The notes beneath the pieces are model-generated. The model had not been told where the DNA came from. It made no database searches and saw nothing but the letters and a program-made list of their open reading frames with translations. Shown piece by piece: positions 63,590 to 64,000 of a stretch of DNA of 64,000 nucleotides. Position 1 is the stretch's first letter. Every line of letters starts with the position of its first letter. Source of the DNA: Streptomyces sp. NRRL F-5123 (GTDB lineage Bacteria; Actinomycetota; Actinomycetes; Streptomycetales; Streptomycetaceae); contig NZ_JOHY01000068.1 of the NCBI RefSeq assembly GCF_000721495.1, positions 1 through 64,000 of the forward strand. The letters run 5' to 3'. Both the position numbers and the translations under genes were made by a program.

Positions 63590-64000
63590 TCAGTCGCCTT
63601 CGGCGAAGATGTCGTCGGCGACCTCGACGTCGAGGGCCCGCTTGAACCAGCGGTCCAGGAGGTCCGGGTCGTCGCAGCCGAGCACCCGCTCCATCATGTC
63701 GACGGAGACCTCGAAGCCGCGGTGCTGGAGCACGGTGATGACCATGCGCGCCCGCTCGTGCTGCAACGCCTCGACGCGGCCCCTCTCGAAGCCCTCCTCC
63801 ACGCCCCGCTTGAGCCCGCGTTCCAGGCCTTCTTCCAGGCCTTCCGCACGGCCCTTCTTCAGGCCTTCCGCCAGACCCTGGGCCTCGCCCCTGAGCAGGA
63901 CCTGCTCGACGAGGCTGCCCCGGCCGGGGAAGTAGCTCCGCACTGTCATCAGTTTCCTCCAGACCTCTCGTGCCGGGGTCTCGCCCAGGCCGATTTCCAG
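63590..64000 (-). CDS. C-terminal part of an Rpn/YhgA-like protein (cut by the window edge)
   Basis: The frame stays open to the window end, reading LEIGLGETPAREVWRKL before MTVRSYFPGRGSLVEQVLLR, so the ATG at 63949 is probably internal. The visible 136 residues match the C-terminal region of the streptomycete Rpn-like (PD-(D/E)XK transposase-related) proteins: a helical stretch of GLxxG-type repeats (EGLKKGRAEGLEEGLERG) and an ending that resembles DDIFAEGD. The catalytic half lies outside the window. Function of these proteins is not established beyond nuclease-like recombination promotion in enteric Rpn. Confidence 0.7.
   Translation of the reverse strand: MEIGLGETPAREVWRKLMTVRSYFPGRGSLVEQVLLRGEAQGLAEGLKKGRAEGLEEGLERGLKRGVEEGFERGRVEALQHERARMVITVLQHRGFEVSVDMMERVLGCDDPDLLDRWFKRALDVEVADDIFAEGD

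Overview
The window is high-GC DNA with streptomycete hallmarks: GTG starts, ATGA/GTGA stop-start overlaps, many leaderless starts, mycothiol synthase, GlnR, the nickel regulator Nur and the WhiG anti-sigma RsiG. From memory, the gene order from about 8 to 54 kb matches the Streptomyces coelicolor SCO4126 to SCO4184 region. I read it as the core chromosome of a Streptomyces or close relative. No phage, transposon, integrase, CRISPR array or tRNA was seen.

Layout. 0-1.3 kb: end of a 5S rRNA gene, its terminator, and an ECF sigma factor with a SnoaL-like tail. 1.3-7.3 kb: a sugar ABC importer (two permeases and a binding lipoprotein, no ATPase), a LacI repressor and a divergent D-2-hydroxyacid dehydrogenase, with LacI-type operators between. 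7.8-16.6 kb: a type IV secretion-like locus (VirD4-, VirB4-, VirB3-, VirB6-, VirB8-, VirB2- and VirB1-like proteins) without relaxase or integrase. 16.9-20.9 kb: a PAP2 phosphatase, a flavin lipoprotein oxidoreductase and small conserved proteins.

20.9-33.9 kb: CsoR with its operator, then a phosphate block: DUF47-Pit, PstSCAB with a clear PHO box, a NUDIX-CHAD-Ppk operon, and mshD behind an MFS gene. 35.2-41.7 kb: an MprAB-like two-component system beside a membrane-anchored trypsin-like protease, a second LacI regulator, GlnR and an alpha/beta hydrolase. 41.8-46.5 kb: a MoaD-like protein, a polytopic protein, a DUF2993 protein, then a cysteine-containing leader peptide before a rhodanese-SseC operon. 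46.6-57.6 kb: DsrE, three tandem Pro-rich single-span proteins, a 34-residue membrane peptide, nitrobindin-like protein, Nur, YgfZ, Dtd, RsiG, an Eis-like acetyltransferase, a DapA-family lyase and Asd.

58-64 kb: two M14-type carboxypeptidase genes with a 24-residue ORF coupled to the second, a metallo-beta-lactamase/TetR divergent pair, a flavin reductase and the end of an Rpn-like gene. Non-coding highlights are a dispersed intergenic repeat family at five sites, many hairpins, and operators for LacI, CsoR, PhoP and TetR regulators. The least explained parts are the chromosomal T4SS-like locus and the small-ORF/carboxypeptidase locus.
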